This document shows positions 6,787 to 7,606 of a DNA stretch of 7,606 nucleotides, piece after piece (the first letter of the stretch is position 1; each line of letters starts with the position of its first letter). A program made the translations under genes and the position numbers. The notes below the pieces were generated by a model that worked only from the letters and a program-made list of their open reading frames with translations, was not told where the DNA came from and did not search any database. Source of the stretch: JBCCRV01 sp047619315 (GTDB lineage Bacteria; Myxococcota_A; Polyangia; Polyangiales; Houyiibacteriaceae); assembly GCA_047619315.1 (NCBI GenBank), contig JBLHKB010000345.1:1-7606 (forward strand). The letters are read 5' to 3'.

Positions 6787-7139
6787 AGTTCCGCCTGCCA
6801 ACGTTGCCGGCTCAAGGTGAATGCGTATCCGTACCGATGGGCCTCGATGAACGAGGACTCCCAGTAGACGGTCTCGTCGTCAGAACCGCAGGTGGCGAGC
6901 TCCGGGCCTACATCAACGTCTGCAAGCACATCCCAATCCCCATCGATTCAGGGAGCGGAGAGTACCTCACAGAAGACGGCACCCATCTCTTCTGCGGCAC
7001 ACACGGGGCTCTCTACCGCCTCGAAGACGGGAAATGCACCGAAGGCCCATGCCGCGGTGAGCACCTGGACCCCGTGCTGGTCGAAGAAGCCGACGAAGCC
7101 ACTTGGCTCGTCTGGCCCGAAACCGAGGAGCAGGTCTAG
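6783..7139 (+). CDS. Small Rieske-type [2Fe-2S] protein
   Basis: A 118-residue protein made up of one Rieske domain. The two cluster-binding pairs are C47-K-H49 and C71-G-T-H74, separated by 21 residues, followed by the typical GALYRLEDGKCTEGPCRGEHL stretch in which the chain returns to the cluster. It should carry a [2Fe-2S] cluster with two Cys and two His ligands and act as an electron carrier or redox-sensing partner. There is no signal peptide or membrane segment, so it is probably cytoplasmic, like the stand-alone Rieske ferredoxins of dioxygenase or nitrite-reductase NirD type. No oxygenase or reductase gene is next to it. The ATG overlaps the phosphatase stop, which ties its translation to the phosphatase. 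Its TAG stop overlaps the stop of map on the other strand. The partner is unknown. Confidence 0.88.
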   Translation: MKFRLPTLPAQGECVSVPMGLDERGLPVDGLVVRTAGGELRAYINVCKHIPIPIDSGSGEYLTEDGTHLFCGTHGALYRLEDGKCTEGPCRGEHLDPVLVEEADEATWLVWPETEEQV

Positions 7140-7606
7140 GACTCGACGGGAGCTTCAAGCGCGTCATCAAACGCTGCCGGCGCCGATAGTCGACCGAGCT
7201 GAGCCCAAGGTTTGTCTTCGCTGTTCTTCACGATCGCTGGACGTCGCGTCAGCACTTCGCAGCCCGTACGCGTGACCACGATCGAATGCTCAAACTGAGC
7301 CGTGAGCGAGCGGTCCGCCGTGAGCACAGTCCATTGGTCTTCCAAAAGCTCGGTCTCATATCCACCAATGTTGATCATCGGTTCGATGGTGAAAACCATG
7401 CCTTCGCGCATTTTGCGGTTGGTCAGACCTTCGAGCAGCCCGACGCGCTTATCAGGCTTGTAGTGAGGAATCTGTGGCGCCATGTGGAACTTACGCCCCA
7501 CGCCGTGGCCCACGTAGTCACGAACGACAGAGCAGCCCTGTCCTTCTGCGTACTCCTGGATAGCAGCCCCAATATCCCAAATGCGGGCCTGATGACGCAC
7601 TTGTTC
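7136..7606 (-). CDS. map: Methionine aminopeptidase, C-terminal part (runs off right edge)
   Basis: This cytoplasmic metalloenzyme removes the initiator methionine from new proteins. The frame is open through the right edge at 7606, so the N-terminal part, including the two metal-binding aspartates (D97 and D108 in E. coli), is outside the window. The visible part has GHGVGRKFHMAPQIPHY, with the metal-ligand His at 7507-7505 and the His of FHMAP, then GMVFTIEPMIN (E204 equivalent) and QFEHSIVVT (E235 equivalent). Compared with E. coli Map, a few extra residues sit between IPHY and REGM, and the C-terminal tail after GCEVLT is about ten residues longer. A GTG at 7600 is not the true start, because the conserved sequence continues upstream of it. 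The gene converges on the Rieske gene with overlapping stop codons. Confidence 0.95.
   Translation of the reverse strand, partial: EQVRHQARIWDIGAAIQEYAEGQGCSVVRDYVGHGVGRKFHMAPQIPHYKPDKRVGLLEGLTNRKMREGMVFTIEPMINIGGYETELLEDQWTVLTADRSLTAQFEHSIVVTRTGCEVLTRRPAIVKNSEDKPWAQLGRLSAPAAFDDALEAPVES

Noticed and set aside
1..7606. tRNA or rRNA genes, CRISPR arrays, insertion sequences or attachment sites.
   Set aside because: None was seen by eye; almost all bases are accounted for by coding sequence with matching strand and frame.

Overview
The window looks like an ordinary, gene-dense stretch of a chromosome from a Gram-negative, lipoprotein-rich bacterium with fairly high GC. The best guess is a member of the Myxococcota (Polyangia, Sandaracinus-like). 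That guess rests on two predicted lipoproteins that start 'ACGDD' after the signal peptide and then run through a low-complexity D-(S/T/A)-G-P linker, a style common in that group, and on the GC-rich coding sequence. It is an inference, because the window holds no rRNA or other decisive marker. No mobile element, CRISPR array, tRNA or rRNA was recognised.

Left part (1-2335, minus strand): tsaE, a threonylcarbamoyl-tRNA biosynthesis ATPase, lies upstream of carB, the carbamoyl-phosphate synthase large subunit, with a 112-nt spacer. Only the first 590 residues of CarB are in the window; the gene runs off the left edge. carA is not the gene directly upstream of carB.

Central and right part (2382-7139, plus strand): six tightly packed genes that read as one transcription unit. 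In order they are a secreted M1-family zinc aminopeptidase, a six-helix membrane protein of unknown function (GTGA overlap), a cysteine-rich lipoprotein (ATGA overlap), a second paralogous cysteine-rich lipoprotein (35-nt gap with a strong Shine-Dalgarno), a PPP-family metallophosphatase with a TTG start one base after the preceding stop, and a small Rieske [2Fe-2S] protein (ATGA overlap). The first four products are envelope proteins and the last two look cytoplasmic, so the unit may join two functional blocks. The two lipoproteins keep 18 cysteines in the same order with nearly identical spacing. They are clear tandem duplicates and are the least explained part of the window.

Right edge (7136-7606, minus strand): the C-terminal part of methionine aminopeptidase (map), converging on the Rieske gene. 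The two TAG stop codons share the palindrome CTAG, so no intergenic terminator separates them.

Nearly every base is coding. The only gaps are 112 nt (carB/tsaE), 46 nt (divergent tsaE/M1 peptidase), 35 nt (between the lipoprotein genes) and 1 nt (lipoprotein/phosphatase). No non-coding stretch exceeds 300 nt.
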